This document shows positions 11,344 through 22,112 of a DNA stretch of 64,000 nt, piece by piece. Origin of the DNA: Clavaria fumosa (Eukaryota; Basidiomycota; Agaricomycetes; Agaricales; Clavariaceae); NCBI GenBank assembly GCA_951802425.1, contig OX637804.1:62001-126000 (forward strand). The letters run 5' to 3'. A program made the translations under genes and the position numbers. Each line of letters opens with the position of its first letter. Within the stretch, counting starts at the first letter, position 1. The notes beneath the pieces were generated by a model that saw only the letters and a program-made list of their open reading frames with translations, did not search any database and had not been told where the DNA came from.

Positions 11344-11867
11344 TGTCAAGGTCCTAACAAGGTTAGCGGCAAAGGGGTTAGCGGAGATGTTCTATTGGAG
11401 TCCGGTTGGAGTCCGATATCGGTGAAATGGAGAAGTAAACAAGAGGAAGGAGACTTATGGGACTGCAGCCTCAATGTATGTGTTGTGCCACCACGTATAT
11501 ACTTGTCCCTATTTACCAAACAAGAACAATACCTAAGAGAGAATCAGAACGTAAGTCAAACTCCGAAGTGATTGGAGTCCGTCGGAGTGGGTCGGAGTTG
11601 GTCGGATGACGTGGAGAACGTCGAGGACGATGAGGACGAAAGCTCAGAGATGTTTTTGGAATCAAGAGATGTTATATTCGAACTGAGGAGCAGGGAGATA
11701 CAGGTGGAAACTTATACTGCAAGGACAGAGTATAGGAGTAATGTGAAACAATGTACATATCAAATTACTAGGAGAGTTTCACCACTTGTGCCTGTGCAAT
11801 TTTCATGGAACAAAGAAACAACAACAAAAAAGCGACTAACAGCAACAAAGAAACAACAACAAAAAAC
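11344..11867 (-). repeat. Gypsy A 5' LTR, outer end missing
   Basis: The inner LTR end on the plus strand is tgtcaag at 11344, about 40 bp upstream of gag. The sequence matches, in reverse complement, the full LTR copies at 37479-38158 and 56348-57005; shared blocks include gtggagaacgtcgaggacga, ctgcaaggacag and cacttgtgcctgtgcaat. The outer end (expected gggtcataaca) is absent. The LTR is replaced at 11868 by satellite B sequence. This copy keeps many CpGs that the other LTR copies have lost. No TGG-type primer binding site is evident beside the LTR. Confidence 0.8.
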
Positions 11868-12149
11868 CCTAAATCAAATGGGATCACATTGAAAGATTGA
11901 GTATAGTGCATGAATAATACACCCTGACTTTGTTTCAATTACTCTGCCACATCCAGGACTACAGTTGCCTTCCTACAAACCTAAACAACACAAGTACCCA
12001 TACAAGTTTGCAGGCCTCACAGCACAAGATCTAACCGTGAAAATCTCTTGAAATTGATCATGGATGCTCTAAATGATGACCACTATCATATAACATGCTA
12101 AACAGACTAAACTGTTTTTCTGCGAATGGTCCCTTGTTGCTCCTATCCT
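11868..12149 (-). repeat. Satellite B fragment (first part of the 651-bp monomer)
   Basis: This is the reverse complement of the 651-bp unit of the array at 40788-53901, from cctaaatcaaatggg (11868) to ctcctatcct (12149). It is near-identical apart from a few substitutions. It abuts the broken Gypsy A LTR on one side and a sat A-like segment on the other. Confidence 0.9.
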
Positions 12150-12450
12150 GCTACCCACAATACTTGGCCAATGCAGCATTGGCCAACTTCCGTTAAATAA
12201 TTTCCAATAATCACCAAAATATTCATATGCCTAGTTCCCATTTTTGGCATCATCTTTTGTATGGAAACCACATCCCACTTTCCATCTGTTCCAAAGATCC
12301 CCATTATTCTTGATATTAAATGAGCATGGCACATTGGCTATATCTCAGCAAACACTTCATATATTTTCATCAGACTTTGTGAGTAGATGCATACCTATGA
12401 GCAGTATCTTCAGTAATATTTATATGAATTTACATGATTTAATGTAAAGG
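12150..12450. repeat. Diverged relative of satellite A
   Basis: The strings ttggccaatgc, cttttgtatgga and caaagatcccc occur in the same order and similar spacing as pieces of the 655-bp sat A unit, with heavy divergence between them. No ORF of note. The assignment rests on visual similarity only. Confidence 0.4.
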
Positions 12451-12646
12451 GTAGAGTGGGTGTGCAGATGAAGCAGAAGTGTGAGCCAGGGTGAGAGTGA
12501 AGATGATTGTGAGAGTGACAGAGTAAATGGGGTGGGTGAGGGTGAGTAAGAGTGTTTATGAAGGTGAAGGTGAGGGGTGAAGGTGACTGAGAGTGGGGTT
12601 CAGGCTTCTTTTCTCATGACTGTGATGGTCCCTTGTCCTTCACAGG
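12451..12646. repeat. Degenerate GGTGAG-rich minisatellite
   Basis: From about 12455 to 12600 the plus strand is a run of imperfect GGTGAGxGT-type words (ggtgagagtgaa, gggtgggtgagggtgag). Similar G/T-rich blocks occur in the palindrome arms around 27120-27460 and 28057-28315. Confidence 0.55.
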
Positions 12647-12768
12647 TGTAATACTTTCTATCCCTCAAATGAACTGGACTCAATGGTATCTTGAGCTAGT
12701 AGTTCTATGTAGAGGGATCCACCCCTCTGTACAGTTGTGACACAGTATATATATGTGAGTGGCCTATC
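12647..12768 (-). repeat. LTR B fragment
   Basis: The reverse complement matches the 3' half of LTR B (solo copy 54202-54427): tgtaatactttctatccctc, then ctggactcaatggtat, then ctgtacagttgtgaca and tatatatgtgagtggcc. Similarity stops near 12768. 12769-13203 contains short non-repetitive-looking ORFs only and nothing I can identify. Confidence 0.75.
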
Positions 12769-13206
12769 AGGACCCATTCATTTTCCCTTACCCAAGCAGA
12801 CTCTACTGACACTTATGAACCTCCCAACAGCCTTCTACAACCTTGCGAGCCCCTTTACACACTTCTGGAACCTGCAGTCCCCTTCCAGAAGCCTCTCCGA
12901 CCTTCCCTGCTCTTACATGACACTCACAACCACCAGGCTGTACTTGCAATGCCCTTCCCTAACACACCTTATGCATACCTACCACCTGAACCCCATTGCA
13001 CATCTGTTATGGATCTGGTACTGGGTGCAGTCAGAAATGAGTCACTGAGAATCAGGATGACTCAGACAGGTCCTCAATTCCTTATGCAGTTGGCCTACAG
13101 GACTAGTAGACCCTCTAGTTCCATACCTTCCTGCTAACAGTATTGAAACCAACACTGCTAGCAAGGCATTGCTTTGGGCAGATATTATTATTAGTTAGTA
13201 ACCTAA

Positions 13207-13236
13207 GGGCCCGTTCGGCAGTGGATTATCACGAGA
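13207..13236 (+). repeat. Harbinger left terminal inverted repeat
   Basis: It pairs with 16148-16177 over 30 positions with differences at positions 16 and 25. It is preceded by target duplication TAA at 13204-13206. Subterminal sequence around 13237-13262 (gagataatatctctg) has a related inverted counterpart near 16040-16085. Confidence 0.95.
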
Positions 13237-13308
13237 TAATATCTCTGTTGTATCACAATCTGCTTGAGTGCAAATAGAGATAGGGTTTCTTGGTTGTCAG
13301 ATTTGAGA

Positions 13309-14654
13309 ATGTGTACCGTACAGCCCAAGCAAACTTCTTGTTTCATGACCCGAACTCAGTTGACCTCAAGTGAGCGTCGGCATGCTCTGAATGCCCGCAA
13401 ACGCAAGGTCGTTCTCTTCGTAGTCCTTGCTTGTGCCTATGCTGCTTTTCTTGTAGCTTCACCGCACTTCAACAAGACTCCAAGGAATACCTCAAAGCTC
13501 ACTGGTGCTGATTGGCTCAACGAGCTCCTCCAGGGGCACGAGATTCGCTTCTACAACAACATGGGAATGAATCGACATGTCTTTCGCAACCTGCTTCGAG
13601 TCCTGGCCAAGAAGGCTGCTCAAGGAGCCACGAAGCACGTTTCTCTTGGCGAACAGGTTGCAATATTCCTGTACTTTGCTGTTACTGGCTGCTCGATCCG
13701 AAAACTTCAAGAGCGCTTTCAAAGAAGTCCCGACACAATATCAAAGTGAGTCAATTCTGCCCTGGACCGTGATCGAGACTGACCTGTGGACTAGGATCTT
13801 GCATCGCCTCATCAACGCTCTCACATCAGAAGGTGTATATTCGAGCTATGTCAAACTAGCCACTCAAAACTCACCTGTCCCTCTCGAGATTGAGGAGAAC
13901 CCAAAGTTATTCCCCTACTTCAAGGACTGCCTTGGGGCGCTTGACGGGACCCACATCAATGCATTTGTTACACCAGATCTCAGGGCTAGTTGCCGCAATC
14001 GCAAGGGAGACCTCACACAAAACGTCTTGGCTGTCTGTTCTTTCGATATGAGGTTCCTATATGCGGTCTCGGGTTGGGAGGGGAGTGCTTCTGACAGCCG
14101 CATGTTTGAACATGCTCGCTCGACTACATTCACCATCCCTGCTGGCAAGTACTATCTGGGTGACGCTGGCTTTCCTTCATGTGACCACCTGTTGGTTCCA
14201 TATCGTGGTGTCAGATACCATTTGAAGGAATGGGGTCGTGCCAGTCAAAAGTATGCCTGTGCCTCTCATCACTGTCTCTAGTCATATTTACCTTTGTACC
14301 AGACCAAAAGACTACAAGGAACTCTTCAACCTTCGGCACGCTCAAGCCCGCAACGTGATCGAACGCATTTTTGGCATCCTGATGAAGCGCTTCAAGGCTC
14401 TTGTCTCGAAACCGGAGTATGACCAGCTCTTCCAAGCCAAACTGGTTCAGGCCCTCATGGTTGTTCACAACTTCATCCGAATACATGACCCGAATGACAA
14501 GCCCAGCATCGAAGCAGTTGAAAGCAAGGGGGGTAGTTGGGGGGACCTTCAGTCTCATGTCTCAGCAATGGAGAGGGCTCGGGCAGCAGGGCGAAGAGAT
14601 GGTATTGCAATTGCAATGTGGAATGATTACAAGAAGCTCTCTCGCAGAAGGTAG
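13309..14654 (+). CDS. PIF/Harbinger DDE transposase (3 exons, 414 aa)
   Basis: The best model is join(13309..13745, 13795..14250, 14303..14654). Introns of 49 and 52 nt begin GTGAGT and GTATGC and end CTAG and CCAG, and the joined frame is open to TAG. The protein belongs to the DDE_Tnp_4 endonuclease family. The first Asp is in GALDGTHI (D196), the second in YYLGDAGFP (D269), and the Glu in RNVIERIFGILMKRFK (E318). The N-terminal region includes the helix-turn-helix-like block HVSLGEQVAIFLYFAVTGCS. It would cut and paste the element by recognising the 30-bp TIRs, normally with its Myb-like partner. The start chosen is the first ATG in frame; a second ATG at 13345 is an alternative. Fusion of exon 2 to exon 3 restores the family motif PKDYKELFNLRHAQARN. 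Confidence 0.93.
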
Positions 14655-14709
14655 TACAGTACAAGGCAATGCAAAGTTGTGAATCATGGTTACGAATGCG
14701 AAGATTGTC

Positions 14710-15883
14710 CTACGTGAGGCAGGCCAGCTGTTTCTTCAGATAGTGAGAGCGAACAATAGGATTCTTGATCGCCAGAAAAGCTGTAGCAACCGAAGGCTTC
14801 TCCTGAAATAGGCCGACTGCATCTGCAAGTTCATCATCATCAGAGAGTAGACTGGAGTCTTCAAGGACCTGGATCGCTCGTGTTTGGCGCTGGGGGGTGG
14901 TACTCATATCTGGATCAGGGCCGAATGAGGCTTGAAGCGATTTCACTGCACCAGCCATGGCAAACAGGCCGTCGACAGTGGGCTTGGCACGTTTTGAGCT
15001 GGAGGCACGCTTCTGAGGAGGCGTAGCTGGTGCCTTGCGCTTGGCGGAGGCAGGTTTCTGAGGCGGTGTCGCCGTTTCCTCACGCTTGGCCTTTCCTTTG
15101 CCCTTGATAGCCTCGTCGACTTCAATTTCATCCTGTACAAACACATAGTAGTCTGCGAAATGTGGTAAGTCGATTGAAGGCCGTACGCTGCTGGACTCGG
15201 AGTCACTTCCATTCTTCCCCGTATAGAGCGGAAGGGTGCGAAGTCTAGGGTCTATATGCGCATCCTCGATGGATGATCCAGCACTTGTCGTCCTTTCCCT
15301 GGCAGTTGCAGCTTGTTCTCGAAGACCAGGCTGAAAAACGCCATCACCAGTCGCAACAGTCCCATCCACAAGCTCAGCCATCATATCGTAGAGTGGGAAT
15401 GCTTTTCGGCGCCAGGGAGAAGCCTTTGGGTGTGCCTTCATGTTGGATATATCAGGGAATACGGCAGAGACTGTGTTGGAGCTCACTTTGAGGTACGAGT
15501 CCCATACATCAGGAGCAGCCGTCACAAGCTTGAGATCCTCGTCCCAACCGAAACCAGAGAGATTGCGCAGCTTCTTGACCTCGAGGTATTCTCCTTTCAA
15601 CTGAGAGAGCCAATTGGATAGTGCACCCCATGCTGAAGAGAGAGCAATCACTCACGTGCTGCCATCGGCTCTTGACAGTCGCTACGGTTTTGGGCGCACC
15701 CCTCGAGACCTTTTCGCTCCCTTCAAGTGCCAAAACAACAGCTTGATATGCACTTGATTTCCAGCCGTTCTCTGATGTGTTTCCATCTCTCTTTTGTGCC
15801 GCAAAAGCCTCAACAAGCGTAGCTTCATCTGCAGCAGTCCAAGCAACATTGAGCTTCGGTTTCACATCTTGTTGGCTGGCCAT
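14710..15883 (-). CDS. Myb/SANT-like DNA-binding protein of the Harbinger element (372 aa)
   Basis: The model is complement(join(14710..15600, 15656..15883)), with a 55-nt GTGAGT...TCTCAG intron in phase 0. Residues 1 to about 110 form a Myb/SANT-like domain: AWTAADEATLVEAF, ENGWKSSAYQAV and VATVKSRWQHLKGEYLEV, then SGFGWDEDLKLVTAAPDVWDSYL, the classical partner-protein layout. The middle is Ser/Lys rich with basic nuclear-localisation-like runs (AKREETATPPQKPASAKRKA and SSKRAKP). The C-terminal 60 residues are conserved-looking and acidic to hydrophobic. In known Harbinger systems this protein brings the transposase to the nucleus and the TIRs. It lies tail to tail with the transposase, 55 bp apart, within the same TIRs. 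Confidence 0.9.
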
Positions 15884-16147
15884 GGGGGCTATTGTTGACT
15901 AGACAGTTGATAGAGGAGACAGGGAACAATCCGAGGGTCTTGAGTGACTTGGAGTGAGGTAGAAGGCAAGAGGCGAGCATGAGATTCTCAATCTCAATCG
16001 CGACAAACACCCTCAGACTTGTATCTGCATGCATCGGAACTATCTCTGTTGCTGGTACAGATATACAGTAGAGATATTGTCTGCCGAACAGCAGTTCTAC
16101 CGCTTGCGATAGAGCCAGATTGAGATTTCTACTTTTCGCAGGCACTT

Positions 16148-16177
16148 TCTCGCGATAATCCGCTGCCGAACGGGCCC
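16148..16177 (-). repeat. Harbinger right terminal inverted repeat
   Basis: The reverse complement begins GGGCCCGTTCGGCAG and matches the left TIR with two mismatches. It is followed by TAA (16178-16180). Confidence 0.95.
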
Positions 16178-16180
16178 TAA

Positions 16181-16531
16181 GTCACAACATCCCATGGGCT
16201 TAGCCATTGTACAGTAGAACAGCTTGTACCCTATACCAAGATATCTGTAACTTGCTCAATACTTACCGCGCCGAGGGAGTCTGCATAGGGCGGCTCGATC
16301 AAAGCCTGGGTACCCTTGGGTACCCAGATCACTTGACCAGACTAAGTCCTTAGTCAGCAATTACTAGATTTAGTTCAACTAGATTTAGTCCTTAGTTTAA
16401 CTATTTATACTCAAATTTGCATATCTGCTACATTTGGAAAGATTCAACATAGCTCCTTAACTAGTAATCCTAACATACCATTTAAGGACTCTAAATTAAG
16501 GAGAATTTGGTAGGTTTACATATCAGGCAGG
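16181..16531. other. Interval without recognisable gene
   Basis: AT-rich sequence with small local repeats (ctagatttagt; ccttagt; gggtaccc). No ORF of interest and no repeat family shared with the rest of the window is apparent. Confidence 0.5.
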
Positions 16532-17024
16532 TGTCACAACCCAACACACCCCACTATGGGCCGCCCGATGCACCCGCACACACCACAACTACTCCCGATG
16601 TAATTCCGCCGCCCGACTGCTGTCCCAAATCGACAATCAGCAATACCATGCGTGGGTCGAAATTCCAACATACTCCGCATGCTTCGCCATTGTTCAGCTG
16701 ACATCAGGAAACTTGGGAAACAAGTGGAGTCAGTTTAGGACTTGCAGGGTGGTCACCAGATGAGTTAATGAAGGTCCCTTAACAATATTAGATTTGGGGA
16801 TTTGGATACTGTGGCTGAAACATGTTTCTGGGCAATTCCTTGGTCTTTGTTTTATAACTTCTTCTTTGCAGATTTTCTCCTACGCTATCCTATTTTAGAT
16901 ACCACTTACTATATAAACCCCAAGGTTGTAGTAGTTACTACAGCATACAACATAAACTCGATTACCCGCTTATGCACAAGGATCGCTGTCGAGAGCTGCC
17001 TCAGGTACTGGACTGGGCATCACA
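16532..17024 (+). repeat. Probable Gypsy C 5' LTR
   Basis: It starts TGTCACAACCC (16532), contains a TATA-like actatataaacccc near 16909-16922, and may end at gggcatcaca (about 17024), followed by a TGG three bases later that could begin a primer-binding site. There is no second copy in the window to fix the ends, so the boundaries are approximate. Confidence 0.4.
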
Positions 17025-17320
17025 TAGTGGCCACCCTCTCATGTGGTCTCCAGGTCAAACCCCCCCTTATGTTGTTCTGCTACCTCCCACCTCCTCCTGT
17101 TGTATCTGCGCCTCTTCCTGCCAATGCAGCTTGCATGCAGAATTCCCTCTCACCATCAGAATTACTGCTACACCCTCCCTCACTGTCGTTTACACTTGTA
17201 TTTTGGTGGAATTGACCTACTCTTGACAGTATGTCGTATGCTGTGCCAAAGACACCCCAACCCAACCTGCCGAGGATGCACTTGACGTCCCATCGGGATG
17301 AAACAGTGCCACCTCAGGCC

Positions 17321-17464
17321 CCCTCGCCATCCATACACACCCGACCAACAACCTTCGGGTCCCCAGACCCCTCGCCATCTATACACACCCGACCAACAAC
17401 CTTCGGGTCCCCAGACCCCTCGCCATCTATACACACCCGACCAACAACCTTCGGGTCCCCAGAC
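17321..17464 (+). repeat. Three tandem 48-bp repeats upstream of or in gag C
   Basis: Units begin ccctcgccat at 17321, 17369 and 17417. They are nearly identical and encode PSIHTRPTTFGSPDPS in an open frame (17231-17680). The repeat length is divisible by 3, so frame is preserved. It may be part of a Pro-rich gag leader. Confidence 0.8.
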
Positions 17465-17792
17465 CCTGGCCTCTGTGTCCACTTCGTTAGGGATGATGCT
17501 CGGACCAGGTTTGGTTTCCTCGGGGAGCTCCAACCCCTTGGTCCCAGTAACCCTGTATCCTCCCGCTCCACCCACAATGCCTCCAAGCCCTACTCCACTA
17601 CCTTGACCCTCAGTCCCTGCTCTTGTGTTGAGATATACACTTACACCAGTACTACCCCCACTATCCCTACTCACAACTAACTACTCTGGAGTGCTACCAG
17701 TGCTTCCTTTTCCGATACCCAGTGTCAACCCACCATCCTCAGCATGAGGGTCACGATGTCTGCTGCTGCCAACCCAGAGCCTCCCACCACAG

Positions 17793-18875
17793 TTGCCACC
17801 ACGACCTTTCGAGATTCCGGGGATTCCGCAAGGAATTCCACCGGTGGTACCTCCTGTGGTACCCATCGGAAATCTGCCCGCCGGTCTGCCATACTACATC
17901 TACTACCCAGCACCTGGAGACGACGGCCCCAAACTCAAGGAGCCCAACGTCTTCATGGGTAAGGACCCAGCATGGCTAACAATGTTCATCTTGCAGTGCA
18001 TTACATGGTTTCTGGGGAAGCCACGGAAGTTCGCTACTGATCAGGATCGTGTTCTATTCACCACATCGTATCTCCGAGATCAAGCAAATACCTGGTGGAT
18101 GCCATACCTTGTCCAGCAACCGCCCCCCACAATGTTGGACAATTGGGATAACTTCACCATGGAATTATTTCTGGTATTCAGAAACCCCCCCCCCACATAT
18201 GACTTCGAAGAGCGTGCTGCATAATTTGAAGATGCCCAACAATTCCCGCATCACAGAATACATCGTCACCTTCAATTCGCACGCACCCTACACTGGATAC
18301 AATGACACCGTGCTCGCCAAGGCCTTTTACCAGGGGCTTGCCAACTGCATCAAAGACCAGTTTCAATACACGAGTCAAGAGCAGGAGTTCACCGGACTCC
18401 GTCAACAAGCTTTGGCCTTTGAGCAGTGGTACTGGCAATGCGAGGAAGAACAAGGCCGCTTTCTGACATCCGTCCAATACAGAAAGCGACCCAGCGACTC
18501 GTCGTGCGGAAATTTGTCAAACCTGATGAAAGACTGCAACGCGAAACCCGCCAACAACCAACACTCGAACCGCCCTGCGCCCACTCCAGCAACCAACCCC
18601 ATCATGACATCCGCTCCAGCCAAACCTGCCTCGACCCCTGTAACGAAGCCGAAGGAGGGAAAGATGGAGAAATCCACACCTTGCAGACCACTCTCCACCG
18701 GGCCGCTGGACTTTGCTTATATTGCATGGGTCAAGGGCATTTCTCGAATACATGCCCGTTGATCCCCGCTAACTGCAAGTCTGCTGCCCGTGCCACCCTC
18801 ACATTTACCATGACCGCAGCTGAGCCCTTGGCCAGCGACAAGTTGGGAAATGCTCCAGCATCTCAAGGCATGTAG
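17793..18875 (+). pseudogene. Gypsy C gag with CCHC knuckle, frameshifted
   Basis: A proline-rich start (PPRPFEIPGIPQGIPPVVPP) leads to the gag core: EPNVFMGKDPAWLTMFILQC and DQANTWWMPYL. The frame then breaks near 18215-18230, where a few codons appear deleted, and continues in another frame as NLKMPNNSRITEYIVTFNSH and YQGLANCIKDQFQYT. A second frameshift near 18690-18710 returns to the first frame, with the knuckle CLYCMGQGHFSNTC (C-x2-C-x4-H-x4-C). A C-homopolymer lies at about 18184-18194. The protein would form the capsid; this copy cannot encode it intact. Confidence 0.88.
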
Positions 18876-18883
18876 GGAGATTC

Positions 18884-20142
18884 TTGAGTTGCGATATTGC
18901 CATAGATACCAATACTGATACCTGTACCATGGATGAACTCCCCTTATACACGGTTCTGCCATCTATTTCTTCTGCTGCCTTTTTGATTTCCGTTGTTATT
19001 CTGCAAATTAGCAATACCCCTGTACCCACACTTGTAGATTGTGGAGCTACCGAATGTTTCGTTTTGCCCGACTTTACACCTTTGAAATTCTGTTCAACAC
19101 TAACCCGCCCTATACAACTTAGGCTATTTGACGGGTCCATCGTAGGACTGATCACCCAAGTGACTGACCAACAATTCTGCTTTGAGGACAGCACAATGCA
19201 CACTGAACGTTTCTATGTTACCCAACTCCATTCGGATGTGAAGGTCATACTCGGACTGTCATGGCTTTGGAAACACAACCCAGACATCGATTGACCAGCC
19301 CTCTCGATACGATTCTGCAATTCCGATACCTGACTGCTGATGATGAAGCCCTTGCCCACTGTGGCCACCGATGCAGCAAGGCCTGTGGGGTCTCATGACC
19401 CAACCACTGATAAACTCAGGGTCCTGAAGGAGCTTGCTCCTAAGGACTGGTCAACACTGAGCCCAGGACTACCCATGGGGACCACTGGAAATCCACTGTC
19501 GGAGTTGAACCCCACCGTGCCTGATAGCAATTCTGCTATGTCGGGAACTTTGAACTCCACCACATGGGACTGGGCAAACCTACCCGAGGAGCCTTTGCCA
19601 CCTTTTCCCACTGTTGTTGCTGCTGATAAAACTTTACCCAACATGAATTTACACAGAACAGGGTCACAGGAAAATTCTGCTGCCCCGTTGCCCAAACCAG
19701 CACCTATCGATATTCGAATTTTGGATCCTGCCCACTTCACCAACCATCTAGTGGGTGAGGATATAATTCTTCATGCTGTTTATCATTTTTTCCCTGCACC
19801 TGAAGACTCGCTCCAAGCTAATGCCGCACTAATCAATTCTGAACCCCCAGAAGCAAGGGCGAACCTACCACCTCAATACGCAGACTTTACCAATTTCTTC
19901 TCCGAGGAAGAGGCCTGCACCCTTCCACCCCACTGAACTTACAATCATGTGATACAACTCAAACCAGACACCAAAGACCCTTGGGGTCTGCTGTATAACA
20001 TGTCCGAGCTGGAATTAAAGGTTTTGCATGACTATATTGACAACATGCTCCAGAAGGGATTTATCCACCCTTCTGAATCCCCCACGGGAGCCCCTGTTGT
20101 ATTTGCAAAAAAGAAGGACAGTTCACTCTGTCTTTGTGTTGA
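18884..20142 (+). pseudogene. Gypsy C protease and reverse transcriptase N-terminus
   Basis: The protease active site reads TLVDCGATECFV, with DCG in place of the usual DSG. The distal motif VILGLSWLWKHNPDID is followed by TGA (19292-19294), where the family has W, consistent with TGG to TGA. The next frame (19340-19936) carries the linker and QYADFTNFFSEEEACTLPPH, ending in TGA where HRPYDH is expected. RT continues as GLLYNMSELELKVLHDY, GFIHPSESPTGAPVVFAKKK and SSLCLCVD, and is cut at the satellite B junction. The palm domain with the catalytic YxDD is absent. Confidence 0.88.
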
Positions 20143-20436
20143 CTAATAGCATAGTCCTTGTGCAGATGGAGTATCTGCGCTTTCTTTCACTGCAAGCTAA
20201 CCACTCAAGCTAGTCTTATGAAATTTTGTGTGCCTATATCTACCCCTCTAATCCTCAATTTCCATGGTTTACATTTTCCCAAAACTCATTTCCCAATGCA
20301 TGCCAAAGCTGCTGACCAACCCAGTCAAAATTCTCCCGTTTATCAAAACCAACCATAGGATTCCAAAACAAATGCAATGCTATACTGGACCATCCCATAC
20401 CTATCATATTCCATCCCTCTCTCCCCCCTCCCATCA
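20143..20436 (-). repeat. Satellite B fragment (last part of the 651-bp monomer)
   Basis: The reverse complement of the sat B unit, from the junction word ctaatagcatag (ctaacagcatag in the array) to cctcccatcat. It bridges the broken RT of Gypsy C and a broken Gypsy A LTR. Its left edge coincides with the monomer position where the main array stops at 53901. Confidence 0.92.
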
Positions 20437-20871
20437 TCCTGCTTGGAGTTGCTTGGATGATGTGAAGAATGTTGAGGACAATGAGGATGAAAGCTCAGAG
20501 TTCAGGATCAAGGGATGATAATATTCAAATTGCAGAACAGGGAACTACAGGTGGGATCTTATACTGCAAGGACAGGAGTAGAAGAGTACTCTGAAACATA
20601 GTATATATCAAATTTCCAGGAGGGTTTCACCACAAGTGCCTGTGCAATCTTCAAGGAACAAAGGAACCACAACAACAATGACTCCCATGGGTCATGGGCA
20701 TCCACCCATTGGTTACAAGAACAGGGGGATGGTGGGAGAAGGTTCTAGAACAGAGTCTGAGGGAAGTGTGAAGCAGAGTATGCAGAGTTATGGCAGAGCA
20801 GATCAGAGAAGGTGCAGAGTCCAGAGCCTGGAGTGGAGATAGTGCTTATGTGATTGGATGGGGTCATAACA
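20437..20871 (-). repeat. Partial Gypsy A LTR (left arm)
   Basis: It ends with gggtcataaca at 20871, the reverse complement of the LTR start seen at 37479. The inner part of the LTR is missing, because satellite B takes over at 20436. It is CpG-poor. Confidence 0.85.
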
Positions 20872-22112
20872 GTTGCTGACATTGCTGGGGTATAGAGTAT
20901 GTCTCATAATAATAAAATTGTCTTGGTTTCCCCCTTTGGGACCATGATGTACATATCCCCCTTGCCAGTGGCACAGAAGGTATGCCAGTAAGCTGTGTGA
21001 ATGTTCTTGGGAGGGATTTCAGTGAAGTTTACAAACTTCAAACAGTAAGGGGACATGTGCCACAAAGTGCTGGAGTTGTATATTTTGACATTGCCATAGT
21101 CATGTGTCAGGTGAGTGGCAGGCTTTTTGCCTGTCTCAGGCTGACAATCTTCTTCTATGACAGCCAGCCATGCTATCTTGTCACTGTCATGCTCAGCAGT
21201 GGCAGCCTTCTCAGTGTTTCTGCCCTTTTGTTGGGGGTCTTGCCCTTCCTTTCCCTCCCTCTTTTGCCCAACAATCATACTGATAATGTCCTGTCTTCTG
21301 CAGATGTAACACTTCCCTTTCAGCCAGTCCTTTTCCTTGGGTCTGGCAGAGTTCATTGTGGTGGTAAGTGCTGCCTCACTGCTTTCTTTCTTTTGGGTAG
21401 GCCCTTCTCTGAGAGTGCAGCAATCAGCCCCTTGGCTGAGCAGTTCAATGAGCAGGTCAAGGCTGATCTTCAGCAGGGTGATAATGGTAGTGAAGGCAGG
21501 TATTGTGACTCTTCTTATACTCCATTCAGGGACATGCACAGTAATCAGGATGGGTCCAGTGGGCATGAGTTGTCACAAGACACTGGCCATCACATGGGCA
21601 TGATTGAGGTCACAGGCTGCAGGTTTTCACCACCATGCAGGGCTTGCTGGAGATGCACACCCCCCTTCCAAGGGACATTGGAGAAGATGTGCTAGGCTCT
21701 CACACCAGCCAGGATGTTGCATGCCACTGACCCTGAGTACTGGCCTGCAAGCGAGGCACCAAATTGGCAGAGGGACTCAGAAGCTGGCAGGCAGTCTTGC
21801 ACTGGGACACTATTTGTGAAGCACAAATTGAGGTAAGCAGTGATACCACAGTTGTGACTCTGCCCAGGACACAGCTAGGGCGATAGACACTGCATCATTT
21901 CCCAATGGCAGAGGTGAGATCACCAATTCCATTGGAGATGCTGGCCCATTGTTCACAGATGCAGGGTCAGCCACATTCAACTGGCCTGCTGGGGTGCTGG
22001 AAGGAGCTGGGACCATGGCCTCAATATGACCAACCATGATGGCAATGAGGGCAGTTGCAACGATTGACTCAGAGTGTGACAATGGCATTGAACAAGGGAG
22101 TGAAGGGAGCAA
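20872..22112 (-). pseudogene. Copia gag-protease fragment (left arm)
   Basis: A mirror copy of 36238-37478. The minus-strand ORF 21566-20904 (220 aa) has KGKCYICRRQ (the first half of a CCHC knuckle, second half lost), a Lys/Glu-rich linker, and a Ty1/Copia protease region in which the usual DSG is replaced (YNSSTLWHMSP). The ORF at 22112-21810 upstream is in-element sequence I cannot assign. The Copia sequence is interrupted at 20871/20872 by the Gypsy A LTR. Confidence 0.7.

Larger units (their letters stand above)
6332..11867 (-). mobile_element. Gypsy A: degenerate Ty3/gypsy chromovirus, minus strand
   Basis: Read on the minus strand, the order is partial 5' LTR (11867-11344), gag with zinc knuckle (11303-10128), protease, reverse transcriptase, RNase H, integrase and chromodomain (to 6332). 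This is the standard Ty3/gypsy order. Seven in-frame TGA codons (10662, 9253, 9058, 8872, 7531, 6782 and 6665, given as the low coordinate) each sit where an arginine CGA is plausible. There is also one TAA (10413) and one small frameshifting deletion near 7468. The 5' LTR is cut at its outer side by a satellite B fragment, and the 3' LTR is missing. The copy is inactive. Confidence 0.93.
13207..16177. mobile_element. Complete PIF/Harbinger DNA transposon (2971 bp)
   Basis: Terminal inverted repeats of 30 bp with two mismatches begin GGGCCCGTTCGGCAG at both ends (13207-13236 and 16148-16177). They are flanked by TAA on each side (13204-13206 and 16178-16180), the 3-bp TWA duplication typical of PIF/Harbinger. 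Inside are two convergent genes, a DDE transposase and a Myb/SANT-like protein, the standard two-gene set of this superfamily. Both have short canonical introns and no disabling change I can see. CpG dinucleotides are frequent, unlike in the neighbouring retroelements, so the insertion looks young. Confidence 0.95.
16532..20142 (+). mobile_element. Gypsy C: degenerate, 3'-truncated Ty3/gypsy element
   Basis: A probable 5' LTR, gag with zinc knuckle, protease and the first part of RT follow in order on the plus strand, scattered over three frames. The element stops abruptly at about 20143, within the RT motif LCLCVD, where a satellite B fragment begins. RNase H, integrase and the 3' LTR are missing. 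Confidence 0.85.
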
